Shown: positions 55,057 through 62,723, counted from the stretch's first letter. The stretch: 64,000 nucleotides of DNA from Actinomycetes bacterium (GCA_023460935.1 JAEWOI010000026.1:143430-207429), one strand, 5' to 3'. Made by a program: numbers and translations. The notes: generated by a model from the letters alone, not told the origin.

Positions 55057-55350
55057 ATGGCGAAGATGGCCGACCTGGCCGGCAGCATCCTGCTGGCTGC
55101 GGCAGCTGTGCCCGCCGGGCGGGTGACGACCTACGGCGACATCGCCCGGATCGTCGGCTGCGGCCCGCGCCTGGTGGCCAGGGTGCTGGCCGGGCAGGGC
55201 TCGGCCACCTCCTGGTGGCGCGTGGTCCGCGCGGACGGCACGATCGCCCCGCACCTGGTGGCGGAGGCCACCACGCGGCTGGTCGCGGAGGGCGTTGCCG
55301 TCCGCGGTGGACGGGTGAGCCTCGCCACGCACCGGACGGCGCTGGAGTGA
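55057..55350 (+). CDS. Alkyltransferase-like (ATL) protein of the MGMT family
   Basis: The 97-residue protein has the DNA-binding domain of O6-alkylguanine methyltransferase: 'VPAGRVTTYGDIARIVGCGPRLVARVL'-type helix-turn-helix, then 'TSWWRVVRADG'. The usual active-site PCHRV is replaced by SWWRV, so the acceptor cysteine is missing and methyl transfer is impossible. ATL proteins instead bind O6-alkylguanine and hand it to nucleotide excision repair. It is leaderless and coupled by a GTGA overlap to a uracil-DNA glycosylase gene, which makes a two-gene base-damage operon. Confidence 0.87.
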   Translation: MAKMADLAGSILLAAAAVPAGRVTTYGDIARIVGCGPRLVARVLAGQGSATSWWRVVRADGTIAPHLVAEATTRLVAEGVAVRGGRVSLATHRTALE

Positions 55351-56177
55351 GTCGGGCTGGTGGTGGCCTGCCGCACCCGCTGACCGGGCAGCTGTTCGTC
55401 TCGCCCGTCCCGCCGGGAACCGGTTGGCCGGAGGACCCGGCCGCCGGTCGCACCCCGGTTGCGACCACTGCCGGCGAGGTGGCCCGGCTGGCGACCGGCT
55501 GCGGCCTCGGCGAGCTGGTCGCGCGCACCAGCGTTTGCCGCGCCTGCCCGCGCCTGGTCAGCTGGCGGGAGGAGGTAGCGGCCCAGAAGCGGGCAGCCTT
55601 CGCGGACCAGCCGTACTGGGGCCGCCCGATCGGCGGCTGGGGCGATCCGGAGCCCTGGCTGCTGGTACTGGGCCTGGCTCCGGCCGCCCACGGCGGCAAC
55701 CGCACCGGCCGGGTGTTCACCGGTGACCGCAGCGGCGACTGGCTGTTCGCTGCGCTGCACCGAGCCGGGCTGGCCGAGCTGCCCACTTCCGTCCACGCCG
55801 GTGACGGCCAGCGGCTGCACGGTGCGCGGATTGTCGCGACGGTCCGCTGCGCTCCGCCGGACAACCGGCCCAGCCCGGCCGAGCGGGACACCTGCGCGCC
55901 CTGGCTGGACGCCGAGCTGGCGCTCGTTGCGCCCACGACGCAGGTGGTGCTCTGCCTCGGCGGTTTCGCCTGGGAGGCTGCGCTGCGCCACCTCGGCGGA
56001 GGGCTTCGTCCGCGGCCGAAGTTCGGCCACGGTGCCATCGCGCGCACGGCCGGGCCGGTGCTGCTGGGCAGCTACCACCCCAGCCAGCAGAACACCCACA
56101 CCGGCCGGCTGACGGCGCAGATGCTGGACGACGTCCTGCGGACCGCACGTGAACTCGCCGGCAGGCCGCAGGGCTGA
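55347..56177 (+). CDS. udgB: Type 5 uracil-DNA glycosylase (UdgB)
   Basis: The 276-residue protein removes uracil, and often hypoxanthine or ethenocytosine, from DNA. It has the motif A 'LGLAPAAHGGNRTGRVFTGD' and motif B 'GSYHPSQQNTHTGRLT'. The [4Fe-4S] ligands appear as C64, C67, C168 and C183. Type 5 enzymes lack the polar catalytic Asp or Asn of other UDG families, and here alanines sit in that place. M. tuberculosis Rv1259 is the well-known relative. The GTG start overlaps the ATL stop. A tRNA cluster follows 61 bp downstream. Confidence 0.9.
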   Translation: MSRAGGGLPHPLTGQLFVSPVPPGTGWPEDPAAGRTPVATTAGEVARLATGCGLGELVARTSVCRACPRLVSWREEVAAQKRAAFADQPYWGRPIGGWGDPEPWLLVLGLAPAAHGGNRTGRVFTGDRSGDWLFAALHRAGLAELPTSVHAGDGQRLHGARIVATVRCAPPDNRPSPAERDTCAPWLDAELALVAPTTQVVLCLGGFAWEAALRHLGGGLRPRPKFGHGAIARTAGPVLLGSYHPSQQNTHTGRLTAQMLDDVLRTARELAGRPQG

Positions 56178-56195
56178 CCGTGCGGCGCCGCCGAT

Positions 56196-56225
56196 TTGGG
56201 GCGCGTGCCGCTGGTGCGGTAGTGT
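56196..56225 (+). promoter_or_regulatory. tRNA-Thr promoter: TTGGGG-18-TAGTGT
   Basis: TTGGGG (56196-56201) and TAGTGT (56220-56225) are 18 bp apart, and the tRNA begins 14 bp after the -10 box. Confidence 0.5.
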
Positions 56226-56238
56226 TCACCGCTGTCCG

Positions 56239-56311
56239 GCCCCTATAGCTCAGTCGGCAGAGCGTCTCCATGGTAAGGAGAAGGTCTGCGGTTCGATTCC
56301 GCATGGGGGCT
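56239..56311 (+). tRNA. tRNA-Thr (anticodon GGT)
   Basis: The 73-nt gene has acceptor arms GCCCCTA and TGGGGGC, anticodon loop ATGGTAA and T loop GTTCGATTC. CCA is not encoded. Confidence 0.95.
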
Positions 56312-56372
56312 CTGCGTTCGGATAGACGGAGTTACCGCCCGTCAGCCAGTGCAACTGGGTATCCGGACCTGG

Positions 56373-56445
56373 GGCGGGATAGCTCAGGCGGTAGAGCAAG
56401 CGGCTCATAATCGCTGTGTCGCGGGTTCAAGTCCCGCTCCCGCTA
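56373..56445 (+). tRNA. tRNA-Met (anticodon CAT), elongator type
   Basis: The 73-nt gene has acceptor arms GGCGGGA and TCCCGCT, anticodon loop CTCATAA and T loop GTTCAAGTC. The fully paired first base pair points to an elongator rather than an initiator tRNA. CCA is not encoded. Confidence 0.94.
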
Positions 56446-56482
56446 CCGAACCGAACGGCACATGTAGGAAGAAGGAAGATCG

Positions 56483-56653
56483 ATGGCCAAGAAGCAAGCC
56501 GACATCCGGCCCAAGATCACCCTGGCGTGCACCCAGTGCAAGGAGCGCAACTACATCACCAAGAAGAACCGGCGGAACGACCCCGACCGGATGGAGCTGA
56601 AGAAGTTCTGCCCCAAGTGCCACACCCACACCGCGCACCGCGAAACCCGCTGA
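56483..56653 (+). CDS. rpmG: 50S ribosomal protein L33
   Basis: The 56-residue product is a small protein of the large ribosomal subunit. It starts 'MAKKQADIRPKITLACTQC' and has the zinc-ribbon cysteine pairs CTQC and CPKC, so it is the zinc-binding (C+) form. Genomes with such a form often carry a cysteine-free paralogue for zinc starvation; none is in this window. The ATG follows GGAAGAAGGAAGATCG. The gene lies 37 bp after tRNA-Met, and a terminator follows. Confidence 0.96.
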   Translation: MAKKQADIRPKITLACTQCKERNYITKKNRRNDPDRMELKKFCPKCHTHTAHRETR

Positions 56654-56675
56654 GCGCAGTCCCGGGTCCTGTCTG

Positions 56676-56701
56676 AAGCCGTCCGCGAGAGCGGGCGGCT
56701 T
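56676..56701 (+). terminator. Hairpin terminator after rpmG
   Basis: AAGCCGTCCGC (56676-56686) pairs with GCGGGCGGCTT (56691-56701) around a GAGA loop. No long U-tract follows. It separates rpmG from the hadA promoter. Confidence 0.65.
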
Positions 56702-56728
56702 CGCTGCGTCCGCCGGGGCCGATAGCCT
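56700..56728 (+). promoter_or_regulatory. hadA promoter: TTCGCT-17-TAGCCT, leaderless
   Basis: TTCGCT (56700-56705) and TAGCCT (56723-56728) are 17 bp apart. Six bases separate the -10 box from the hadA ATG at 56735. Confidence 0.55.
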
Positions 56729-56734
56729 TTCGCC

Positions 56735-57163
56735 ATGCCGATCAGCGATGAGCACGTGGGGCGCAGCTACCCGGCGACCGCCCCGTACCAGGTGAGCCGG
56801 GCCAAGATCACCGAGTTCGCCACAGCCCTCGGCGACGGCGCCAACCCGGCCTACGCCGGCCCGGCAGCGGTGGCGCCGCCCACGTTCGCCGTGGTGCTGG
56901 CCTCGGCGGCCTGGGACGCGATGTTCGACGACCCGGAGCTCGGGCTGAGCCTCAGCCGCACCGTCCACGTCGACCAGCGGTTCACCTGGGCCAGGCAGCT
57001 GCGGGCCGGTGACGAGGTGTCCGCGGCGCTGACCATCGAGAAGGTGCGCGCCCGCGGCGCGACCGCCATCATCACGATCGCGGTCGCCCTGGCCACCACG
57101 GCGGGCGAGGCGCTGTGCACGGCAACCTCAACCCTCATGCACACCGCGGCGGAGGCGGCATGA
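56735..57163 (+). CDS. hadA: MaoC-like (3R)-hydroxyacyl dehydratase, substrate-binding subunit
   Basis: The 142-residue protein has the N-terminal MaoC/FAS1-like hot-dog fold: 'GRSYPATAPYQVSRAKITEFATALGD', 'APPTFAVVL' and 'HVDQRFTWARQLRAGDEVSA'. It lacks the catalytic DxxxxxH pair. In M. tuberculosis HadA pairs with HadB to dehydrate (3R)-hydroxyacyl-ACP. Here hadB follows with a four-base overlap, so the same heterodimer is expected. Mycolic acids are not expected in every actinobacterium, so general fatty-acid elongation or 3-hydroxyacyl-CoA metabolism is the safer description. Confidence 0.88.
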   Translation: MPISDEHVGRSYPATAPYQVSRAKITEFATALGDGANPAYAGPAAVAPPTFAVVLASAAWDAMFDDPELGLSLSRTVHVDQRFTWARQLRAGDEVSAALTIEKVRARGATAIITIAVALATTAGEALCTATSTLMHTAAEAA

Positions 57164-57570
57164 CCGGCCCGCAGGCAGTGGTGGGGGAGTCGCTGCCAGG
57201 CTTCAGCCGCACCTTCACCAGGGCCGACCTGGTGCGCTACGCCGGCGCCTCCGGCGACTTCAACCCGATCCACTACTCCGACGGCGCGGCCGCAGCACTC
57301 GGCCTGCCCGACGTGATCGCCCACGGCATGCTGACCATGGGCACGGCGCTGCGGGTGGTCACCGACTGGGCCGGCGATCCGGCCCGCGTCCGCAGCTACT
57401 ACGTGCGGTTCACCAAGCCAGTGGTGGTGCCGGCGGAAGGCGGCACGGTGGTGACCTTCTCCGGAACTGTCACCGCGGTGGCCGACGGCGTGGCCAAGGT
57501 GTCGGTGGAAGCCGTCTGCGACGACGTGAAGGTGCTCGGCGCGGCCGTCGCAGAGGTGGCCCTTGACTGA
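57160..57570 (+). CDS. hadB: MaoC-like (3R)-hydroxyacyl dehydratase, catalytic subunit
   Basis: The 136-residue hot-dog protein has the hydratase 2 motif 'YAGASGDFNPIHYSDGAA' with catalytic Asp and His, then 'VIAHGMLTMGTALRV'. It supplies the active site for the HadA-HadB dimer. No hadC follows; murB comes directly after with an 8-bp overlap. The ATG overlaps the hadA stop. Confidence 0.9.
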   Translation: MTGPQAVVGESLPGFSRTFTRADLVRYAGASGDFNPIHYSDGAAAALGLPDVIAHGMLTMGTALRVVTDWAGDPARVRSYYVRFTKPVVVPAEGGTVVTFSGTVTAVADGVAKVSVEAVCDDVKVLGAAVAEVALD

Positions 57571-58612
57571 GCTCCTCGCCGACCACACCACCCTCCGGGT
57601 GGGCGGGCCGGCACGGGCGTGGGTCGAGCCCGGGACCGAGGCGGAGCTGATCGAAGTGGTCAGCGCCGCGGACGCTGCCGGGGAGCCCCTGCTGCTGCTG
57701 GGTGGTGGCTCCAACGTGCTCGTCTCCGATTCCGGCTTCGACGGGACCGTTGTGCACCTCGGCCGGCTCCGCGGCGTGCACACGGAGGATGTCGCCGCGT
57801 GCGCCGGCGCGTTCGTCAACGTGGCGGCGGGTGAGCCGTGGGACGCGTTCGTAGCGGCCATGATCGGCCACGAGCGCGTCGGCATCGAAGCCTTGTCCGG
57901 CATTCCCGGCCTGGTCGGCGCCACCCCCATCCAGAACGTCGGCGCGTACGGCCAGGAGGTCTCGCAGACGATCGCAAGGGTCCGGGTGTACGACCGGGTG
58001 GAGCGGCGCGTGGTCACCAGGTCGGCAGCCGAGTGCCACTTCGGTTACCGCAGCTCGCTGTTCAAGGCTGTGCCCAACCGCTTCGTTGTACTCACGGTCA
58101 GCTTCCAGTTCGCGCTGGGCAGCCTCTCCACCCCGGTGCGCTATGCAGAGCTCGCGCGCAAGCTCGGCGTCGAGGTGGGCCGGCGGGCGCCGCTGGCCGA
58201 GGTGCGGCAGGCCGTCCTCGAGCTGCGCCGGGGCAAGGGCATGGTGCTCGAAGCCGACGACCACGACACCTGGAGCGCCGGCAGCTTCTTCACCAACCCG
58301 GTGCTCGACCCGGCCCAGGCCGAGGCACTGCCAGACGACGCGCCGCGTTACCCCCAGCCCGACGGAGGCGTGAAGACCAGCGCTGCCTGGCTGATCGAGC
58401 ACGCCGGCTTCAGCCGCGGTTACGGCAGCGGGCTGGCTCGGCTGTCCACCCGGCACGCCCTCGCGCTGACCAACCGCGGCGGGGCCACCGCAGCTGACCT
58501 GCTCGCCCTGGCCAGGGAGATCCGCGCCGGGGTGCAGGCAGCCTACGGGGTACTGCTGGTCGCCGAGCCGGTCCTGGTGGGGCTCAGTCTCGATCCGGAC
58601 GGCACGCCCTAG
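57563..58612 (+). CDS. murB: UDP-N-acetylmuramate dehydrogenase
   Basis: MurB reduces UDP-GlcNAc-enolpyruvate to UDP-MurNAc for peptidoglycan. The 349-residue flavoprotein has 'LLLLGGGSNVLVSDSGFDG' for FAD, 'GIEALSGIPGLVGATPIQNV' and 'NVGAYGQEVSQTI', and the proton-donor serine in 'WSAGSFFTNPV'. The start is a TTG at 57563 inside the hadB end; no better start gives a full N-terminus ('LLADHTTLRVGGPA'). Its TAG stop is part of the TAGACT box of the next gene. Confidence 0.93.
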   Translation: MTELLADHTTLRVGGPARAWVEPGTEAELIEVVSAADAAGEPLLLLGGGSNVLVSDSGFDGTVVHLGRLRGVHTEDVAACAGAFVNVAAGEPWDAFVAAMIGHERVGIEALSGIPGLVGATPIQNVGAYGQEVSQTIARVRVYDRVERRVVTRSAAECHFGYRSSLFKAVPNRFVVLTVSFQFALGSLSTPVRYAELARKLGVEVGRRAPLAEVRQAVLELRRGKGMVLEADDHDTWSAGSFFTNPVLDPAQAEALPDDAPRYPQPDGGVKTSAAWLIEHAGFSRGYGSGLARLSTRHALALTNRGGATAADLLALAREIRAGVQAAYGVLLVAEPVLVGLSLDPDGTP

Positions 58613-58615
58613 ACT
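58610..58615 (+). promoter_or_regulatory. -10 box TAGACT for the aminotransferase gene
   Basis: TAGACT includes the murB stop codon. The leader to the GTG at 58644 is about 22 nt and has the strong AAAGGAAG site. The -35 is not clear. Confidence 0.45.
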
Positions 58616-58643
58616 TGCTCGCGGCCTGCGAAAGGAAGACCTA

Positions 58644-59840
58644 GTGAGCATCCTGGCTAACGTCCCGTTGGCGCCCCGCGACCCGATCCTCGGGCTGACT
58701 GAGGCGTTCCTCGCCGACGACCGTGCAGCCAAGGTCAACCTGGGTGTGGGTGTCTACGTCGGCGAGGACGGCAGGGTGCCCCTGCTCGACTGCGTCCGCG
58801 AGGCCGAGGCTGCGCTGGCGGCAGCCCCCGCCGCGCGCGGCTACCTGCCGATCGACGGGCTGCCCGCCTACACCGCAGCTGTGCGCGAGTTGGTCTTCGG
58901 CGCGGACGCCGAGCCGGTCACCTCCGGCCGCGTGGTCACCGTCCAGGGACTGGGTGGGACGGGCGCGCTGAAGATCGGCGCCGAGTTCCTGAAGCTGACC
59001 GGTGCGCGCCGCGAGGTGCTGATCTCCAGCCCCTCGTGGGAGAACCACGAGGCGCTGTTCGCCCGGGCGGGGTTCGCGGTCGGCAACTACCGCTACTACG
59101 CCCCTGAGTCCGGCGGCGTCGACACCGCCGGCATGCTGGCCGACCTGCGCGCAGCGGCAACCGGCACGGTCGTGGTCCTGCACGCCTGCTGCCACAACCC
59201 GACCGGGTACGACCTGGCCGCCGCCGACTGGGAGCTGGTGGCCGAGGCCGTGGCTGAGCGCGGGTTGGTGCCGTTCCTCGACCTGGCCTACCAGGGCTTC
59301 GCCACCGGCATCGAGGCCGACGCCGCCGTAATCGACCGGTTCGCAGCCCTCGGCGTGCCGATGCTGGTGGCTTCGTCCTTCAGCAAGAGCTTCAGCCTCT
59401 ACGGCGAACGGGTCGGCGGGCTCAGCGTGGTCGCAGCCGACGCGGCCGAGGCGGCGCGGGTGCTCTCCCAGCTGAAGGTGACGATCCGCACCACCTACTC
59501 CAACCCGCCCACCCACGGGGCAGCGGTGGTGGCCAGGGTGCTGACCGATCCGGAGCTTCGCGCCCGGTGGGAGGCCGAGCTGGCCGGCATGCGGCAGCGG
59601 ATCAAGGCGATGCGGGCAGCGCTGGTCGAGGCGCTGGCCGCGGCGGGAGCCGGCCGTGACTTCGGGTTCATCGCAGACCAGGTGGGCATGTTCAGCTACT
59701 GCGGCCTCGACGCCGGGCAGATGCGCCGGCTGCGGGAGGAGCACGCGGTGTACGGCACGGATGCGGGCAGGATCTGCGTCGCTGCACTCAACCCGCGCAA
59801 CGTCGGCTACGTCGCGGAGGCGATCGCGGCCGTGCTGTGA
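58644..59840 (+). CDS. Aromatic amino acid / aspartate aminotransferase (class I, Ib-like)
   Basis: The 398-residue PLP enzyme is of the AspC/TyrB type: 'VNLGVGVYVGEDGRVPLLDCV' at the start, 'HACCHNPTGYDL', 'PFLDLAYQGFATG' and the PLP lysine in 'SSFSKSFSLYGERVGGL'. It moves amino groups between aspartate or aromatic amino acids and 2-oxoglutarate; the two activities cannot be told apart by eye. The GTG start has a clear ribosome site. Confidence 0.9.
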   Translation: MSILANVPLAPRDPILGLTEAFLADDRAAKVNLGVGVYVGEDGRVPLLDCVREAEAALAAAPAARGYLPIDGLPAYTAAVRELVFGADAEPVTSGRVVTVQGLGGTGALKIGAEFLKLTGARREVLISSPSWENHEALFARAGFAVGNYRYYAPESGGVDTAGMLADLRAAATGTVVVLHACCHNPTGYDLAAADWELVAEAVAERGLVPFLDLAYQGFATGIEADAAVIDRFAALGVPMLVASSFSKSFSLYGERVGGLSVVAADAAEAARVLSQLKVTIRTTYSNPPTHGAAVVARVLTDPELRARWEAELAGMRQRIKAMRAALVEALAAAGAGRDFGFIADQVGMFSYCGLDAGQMRRLREEHAVYGTDAGRICVAALNPRNVGYVAEAIAAVL

Positions 59841-59867
59841 CCGCGGCGGCAGGTGGGGCCCGCCCGG

Positions 59868-59897
59868 TTCGACTCGGTTCTGCAAAACCCGTACAAT
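59868..59897 (+). promoter_or_regulatory. Promoter of tRNA-Trp/secE: TTCGAC-18-TACAAT
   Basis: TTCGAC (59868-59873) and TACAAT (59892-59897) are 18 bp apart. It is one of the best -10 matches in the window and lies about 70 bp before tRNA-Trp, so a processed 5' leader is expected. Confidence 0.6.
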
Positions 59898-59965
59898 CCT
59901 GTTCTTGGTGACCATCACCTGCTGGGCCATGCCCGCAAGGCTGCGCAGCGGTGGGGGAACCACGA

Positions 59966-60038
<73 letters not shown>

Positions 60039-60100
60039 CTGGTACGTCGGCTCGCCGAGCCGGCCGGCACCATCACCACGAACTAGCGAAGGACGGCCCC

Positions 60101-60520
60101 GTGGCGGACGAACAGGAGAAGGCTGTAGCCGACGTCCCTGGTGACCCCACTGCCGATGAGCTCGACCTCGAGGCGATGGGCTTGGCAGACGTCCAGCCGA
60201 CCGAGGAGGAGCAGGTCGCGCTCGCCGCGGCCAGCGCCCGTCCCACCCGCAGGACGGCAGCCGCTGCCGAGCCGGCGGCCGGCAAGGGTCGGGCCACCCC
60301 GAGGCAGCAGCGGCACCGTCCCAGCGACGAGCCGCGGCGGGCCACGCCCGCCCAGTTCGTCCGGGAGTCGGTGGCGGAGCTCAAGAAGGTCGTCTGGCCC
60401 ACCGGGAACCAGCTGCAGCAGTACTTCGTCGTCGTACTGGTGTTCGTTCTGATCATCATCGGCATCGTCAGCGCGCTCGACCTGGCCTTCGGTGCGCTGC
60501 TGTTCGGAATCTTCGGCTGA
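60101..60520 (+). CDS. secE: Preprotein translocase subunit SecE
   Basis: SecE clamps SecY in the protein export channel. The 139-residue product has one C-terminal transmembrane helix and the conserved 'SVAELKKVVWPTGNQLQQY' amphipathic stretch before it. The first 80 residues are a charged, Ala/Arg-rich extension that is probably disordered. Extensions of this kind are usual in actinobacteria. The GTG follows GAAGGACGG. It is separated from nusG by 20 bp. Confidence 0.95.
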   Translation: MADEQEKAVADVPGDPTADELDLEAMGLADVQPTEEEQVALAAASARPTRRTAAAAEPAAGKGRATPRQQRHRPSDEPRRATPAQFVRESVAELKKVVWPTGNQLQQYFVVVLVFVLIIIGIVSALDLAFGALLFGIFG

Positions 60521-60540
60521 CGACGAGGAAGCGAGAAGAA

Positions 60541-61368
60541 GTGAGCCAGACCAACCCGCCAGCGGACGACCAGCGCCCGATGGAGTCCGACGAGCTGGAC
60601 ATCGAGATCGACCTCGGCCTGCCGGACACGTCCGCGGACGACGACGTCGAGCTGAACCTCGACTTCGGCGGCTCCACCGACACCGAGGCCGAGGACGACC
60701 TGCTCCTCAACCTGGGTGACGAGCCCGAGCCCGAGCCGGAGCCGGCAGCGCTCGACACCGACGAGGAGGCCGTGCTGGAGGAACTTCGCCAGCAGCTGCG
60801 CAGCCAGATCGGCGACTGGTACGTCATCCACACCTACTCCGGCATGGAGAACCGGGTGAAGCAGAACCTGGACAACCGGGTGAAGACGCTCGGCATGGAG
60901 GACTACATCTACGAGGCAGTGGTGCCGACCGAAGAGGTCATGGAGACCAGGAACGGCGCCCGCAAGTCGGTCACCCGCACCGTGCTGCCCGGCTACGTGC
61001 TGGTCCGGATGGACCTGACCGACGCCTCGTGGGCCGCGGTGCGGCACACGCCATCGGTCACCGGTTTCGTCGCCCACGCCAACGCCCCGGTGCCGCTGAG
61101 CCTGGAAGAGGTGGAGAAGATGCTCGCCCCGGCAGCCCTCGCGCGCGCAGCCGCGGCCTCCACCGGCACCAGGCGGAGCACCAAGAAGGTCGAGATCGCC
61201 GACTTCAAGGTCGGGGACTCGGTCATGGTGGTCCAGGGCCCCTTCGCCGGGGTGCACGCGACCATCACCGAGATCAATGCGAACAGCCAGCGGCTGAAGG
61301 CGCTGGTCGAGATCCTCGGCCGGGAGACCCCGGTCGACCTCACCCTCGGCCAGATCCAGAAGGTCTAG
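60541..61368 (+). CDS. nusG: Transcription termination/antitermination protein NusG
   Basis: NusG binds RNA polymerase and links it to Rho or the ribosome. The 275-residue product has the NGN domain starting at 'WYVIHTYSGMENRVKQNLDN' near residue 91, 'TVLPGYVLVRMDL' and 'VTGFV', and a KOW domain 'VGDSVMVVQGPFAGVHATI' at the end. About 90 N-terminal residues are very acidic (Asp/Glu-rich) and not part of the core; E. coli NusG has 181 residues. The GTG start follows GAAGCGAGAAGAA. Confidence 0.96.
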   Translation: MSQTNPPADDQRPMESDELDIEIDLGLPDTSADDDVELNLDFGGSTDTEAEDDLLLNLGDEPEPEPEPAALDTDEEAVLEELRQQLRSQIGDWYVIHTYSGMENRVKQNLDNRVKTLGMEDYIYEAVVPTEEVMETRNGARKSVTRTVLPGYVLVRMDLTDASWAAVRHTPSVTGFVAHANAPVPLSLEEVEKMLAPAALARAAAASTGTRRSTKKVEIADFKVGDSVMVVQGPFAGVHATITEINANSQRLKALVEILGRETPVDLTLGQIQKV

Positions 61369-61379
61369 CAATCGCATGT

Positions 61380-61404
61380 GCCGACGGCCACCCGGGCCGT
61401 CGGC
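61380..61404 (+). promoter_or_regulatory. Stem-loop in the nusG-rplK gap
   Basis: GCCGACGGCC and GGCCGTCGGC form a 10-bp perfect stem with loop ACCCG, 12 bp after the nusG stop and 31 bp before rplK. It has no U-tract. It could be a partial terminator, a processing site or part of ribosomal-protein feedback control. Confidence 0.55.
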
Positions 61405-61434
61405 GTGTCAAGAACCAGGAGAAGGACCCAACCA

Positions 61435-61866
61435 ATGCCTCCCAAGAAGAAGGTAGCCGCGATCGTGAAGGTCGCGCTGAACGCGGGTGCGGCGACGCCG
61501 GCCCCGCCGGTCGGCACCGCGCTCGGCCCGCACGGCGTGAACATCATGGAGTTCTGCAAGCGGTACAACGCCGAGACCGAGGCGATGCGTGGCACGATCA
61601 TCCCGGTCGAGATCACCATCTACGAGGACCGCACCTTCAGCTTCATCACCAAGACCCCGCCGGCCGCGGAACTGATCAAGAAGGCCGCAGGGCTCAAGGG
61701 TGGTTCGCCCCGTCCGCACAAGGACAAGGTCGGCAAGCTGACCGCGGACCAGGTGCGCGAGATCGCCAACACCAAGATGCCCGACCTCAACGCCAACGAC
61801 ATCGACGCCGCGATGAAGATCGTGGCCGGCACCGCCCGTTCCATGGGCGTCACCGTCGAGCTGTAA
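61435..61866 (+). CDS. rplK: 50S ribosomal protein L11
   Basis: L11 binds 23S rRNA at the GTPase centre and is the target region of thiopeptides. The 143-residue product has 'MPPKKKVAAIVKVALNAG', 'PAPPVGTALGPHGVNIMEFC' and the C-terminal rRNA-binding 'MPDLNANDIDAAMKIVAGTA'. An AGGAGAAGG site lies before the ATG. Confidence 0.98.
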   Translation: MPPKKKVAAIVKVALNAGAATPAPPVGTALGPHGVNIMEFCKRYNAETEAMRGTIIPVEITIYEDRTFSFITKTPPAAELIKKAAGLKGGSPRPHKDKVGKLTADQVREIANTKMPDLNANDIDAAMKIVAGTARSMGVTVEL

Positions 61867-61953
61867 CCACCATCAACGTGGAAGGGCCCGCCGGGTCCGC
61901 ACCACAACTGGCATCCGGCCCACACGAGGGCCACTGAACAGGAAGAGACCAGC

Positions 61954-62655
61954 ATGAAGCGCAGCAAGGCCTACCGGGCCGCAACCGAGAACATCGACGC
62001 AGACCAGCTCTACAGCCCCGAGGGCGCACTGGCCGTGGTCAAGAAGAACGCGTCCGCCAAGTTCGACGAGACCGTCGAGGTGGCGATGCGGCTCGGCGTC
62101 GATCCCCGCAAGGCAGACCAGATGGTCCGTGGCACCGTCAACCTCCCCAACGGCACCGGCAAGACGGCAAGGGTCCTCGTCTTCGCCACCGGTGAGAAGG
62201 CAAACGACGCGATCGCTGCGGGCGCGGACGAGGTGGGTGCGGACGAGCTGATCGACAAGATCGCCGGCGGCTACCTCGACTTCGACGCCGTGGTGGCCAC
62301 CCCCGACCTGATGGGGAAGGTCGGCCGGCTCGGCCGGGTGCTCGGCCCCCGCGGCCTGATGCCCAACCCGAAGACCGGCACCGTCACCATGGACGTGGCC
62401 AAGGCCGTCGCCGACATCAAGGGTGGCAAGATCGAGTTCCGGGTGGACCGGCACGCGAACTTGCACTTCATCGTTGGCAAGGCCTCGTTCTCCGAGCAGC
62501 AGCTCAGCGAGAACTACTTCGCCGCGCTGGACGAGGTGCTGAGGCTCAAGCCGAGCGCTTCCAAGGGCCGTTATGTGAAGAAGATCACCGTGGCCTCCAC
62601 CATGGGCCCCGGCGTCGCGGTCGACCCGACGAAGGTCAAGCCCTCTGCGGAGTGA
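61954..62655 (+). CDS. rplA: 50S ribosomal protein L1
   Basis: L1 forms the mobile stalk at the E site and can repress its own operon. The 233-residue product has 'VEVAMRLGVDPRKADQMVRG', 'RVLGPRGLMPNPKTGTVT' and 'KGGKIEFRVDRHANLH'. It follows rplK after 87 bp; this gap contains GTGG...GGGCCCGCCGGGTCCG...CCAC, a possible folded site for L1. The ATG follows CAGGAAGAGACC. Confidence 0.98.
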   Translation: MKRSKAYRAATENIDADQLYSPEGALAVVKKNASAKFDETVEVAMRLGVDPRKADQMVRGTVNLPNGTGKTARVLVFATGEKANDAIAAGADEVGADELIDKIAGGYLDFDAVVATPDLMGKVGRLGRVLGPRGLMPNPKTGTVTMDVAKAVADIKGGKIEFRVDRHANLHFIVGKASFSEQQLSENYFAALDEVLRLKPSASKGRYVKKITVASTMGPGVAVDPTKVKPSAE

Positions 62656-62673
62656 CCTGACGCTCCTTCTCTC

Positions 62674-62723
62674 CACAAGCTGTGAGTTGGGCGGCGTAGT
62701 CGCCGCCCAACTCACAGCTTGTG
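62674..62723. terminator. 23-bp perfect inverted repeat between rplA and the rplJ leader
   Basis: The arms 62674-62696 and 62701-62723 are perfect reverse complements around the loop TAGT. It ends the rplKA unit about 20 bp after rplA. The arms contain CTGTGAGT and ACTCACAG, like the palindrome at 7956-8015. No U-tract follows. Confidence 0.75.

Noticed and set aside
53487..55088. N-terminal extension of the LuxR-type regulator
   Set aside because: It is antisense-frame or overlapping with fumC coding sequence; the ATG at 53486 has a good ribosome site and directly precedes the conserved start.
59917..59932. GGTGACCATCACC inverted repeat before tRNA-Trp
   Set aside because: A 5-bp stem is too short to stand out in a GC-rich leader.
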